Origin: Nitrobacter sp035546855
GTDB lineage: Bacteria > Pseudomonadota > Alphaproteobacteria > Rhizobiales > Xanthobacteraceae
NCBI GenBank assembly: GCA_035546855.1
Contig: DASZVY010000050.1
Location: 1 to 64,000, forward strand
Direction: 5' to 3'
DNA length: 64,000 bases
In this document: positions 63,968 through 64,000 of the stretch, piece by piece
Numbering within the stretch: the first letter of the stretch is position 1
Layout of the letters: each line of letters begins with the position of its first letter
Translations under genes and position numbers: made by a program
The notes under the pieces: generated by a model
The model's input: only the letters and a program-made list of their open reading frames with translations
Database searches by the model: none
Told to the model about the DNA's origin: nothing

Positions 63968-64000
63968 TCACAGATCCAGCACCAGCCGGGCCGGGTCTTC
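63968..64000 (-). CDS. sucB: 2-oxoglutarate dehydrogenase E2 (SucB), last codons only
   Basis: The final ten codons on the minus strand read EDPARLVLDL followed by TGA. This is the usual C-terminus of the dihydrolipoyl succinyltransferase, and sucB is expected at this place upstream of the SDR and lpdA genes. Only 33 bases are available, so the call rests on that ending and the context. Confidence 0.75.
   Translation of the reverse strand, partial: EDPARLVLDL

Overview
The window is high-GC, densely coded alphaproteobacterial chromosome. The FixL/FixJ/FixK set (FixL keeps His200, Arg220 and His291 in Bradyrhizobium japonicum numbering), the Pat-type acetyltransferase, the atpHAGDC order and many short dispersed palindromes point to the Bradyrhizobium/Rhodopseudomonas/Afipia group (Nitrobacteraceae). 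I cannot name the species from sequence alone.

Layout. 1-10.7 kb is an oxygen/nitrate block: narK-narG (narG runs off the left edge), a group III globin, a FixK-type Crp regulator, a stand-alone receiver, fixJ and fixL on the minus strand; then a Usp protein with an apparent internal deletion, a CBS pair protein, a CBS-BON protein and a phasin. Three sites fit the FixK2-type box TTG(A/C)-N6-(T/G)CAA: before narK, before this CBS-BON gene, and before a second CBS-BON gene at 37.7 kb. Four TTGATC repeats precede the Usp gene. 10.9-13.6 kb is a 897-residue acyl-CoA-synthetase-like/GNAT protein acetyltransferase.

14.57-18.78 kb is a decayed genomic island at the 3' end of tRNA-Ser(CGA). The last 17 bases of the tRNA are repeated at 14571. 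It carries a membrane protein, an XRE regulator with a 17-bp perfect palindrome touching its start codon, an XRE/ImmA protease plus DUF4411 PIN-like toxin cassette bracketed by 119-bp direct repeats, and an hsdM gene cut off before its methyltransferase domain. No integrase remains.

19.3-47 kb: a ROK kinase whose halves appear swapped (a circular permutation), then rplU-rpmA, GNAT, transporters, MaoC, a phosphoglycerol-transferase-like protein and obgE. A cassette (Baeyer-Villiger monooxygenase, TetR with two operators, alcohol dehydrogenase, phosphonate monoester hydrolase, GFA protein, Bug receptor) separates obgE from proB. proB, CBS-BON, proA, nadD, rsfS, rlmH, an EnvC-like protein, ctpA, a divergent polysaccharide deacetylase and two tandem RppH-like Nudix genes follow.

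47-64 kb: the F1-ATPase operon atpH-A-G-(ohr)-D-C on the minus strand, interrupted by an Ohr gene and by palindromic repeats; then rlpA, a C39-peptidase ABC exporter with HlyD partner, priA, xerC, a DUF4337 protein, lpdA, an SDR and the last codons of sucB. The lpdA-SDR-sucB order is the end of a 2-oxoglutarate dehydrogenase locus.
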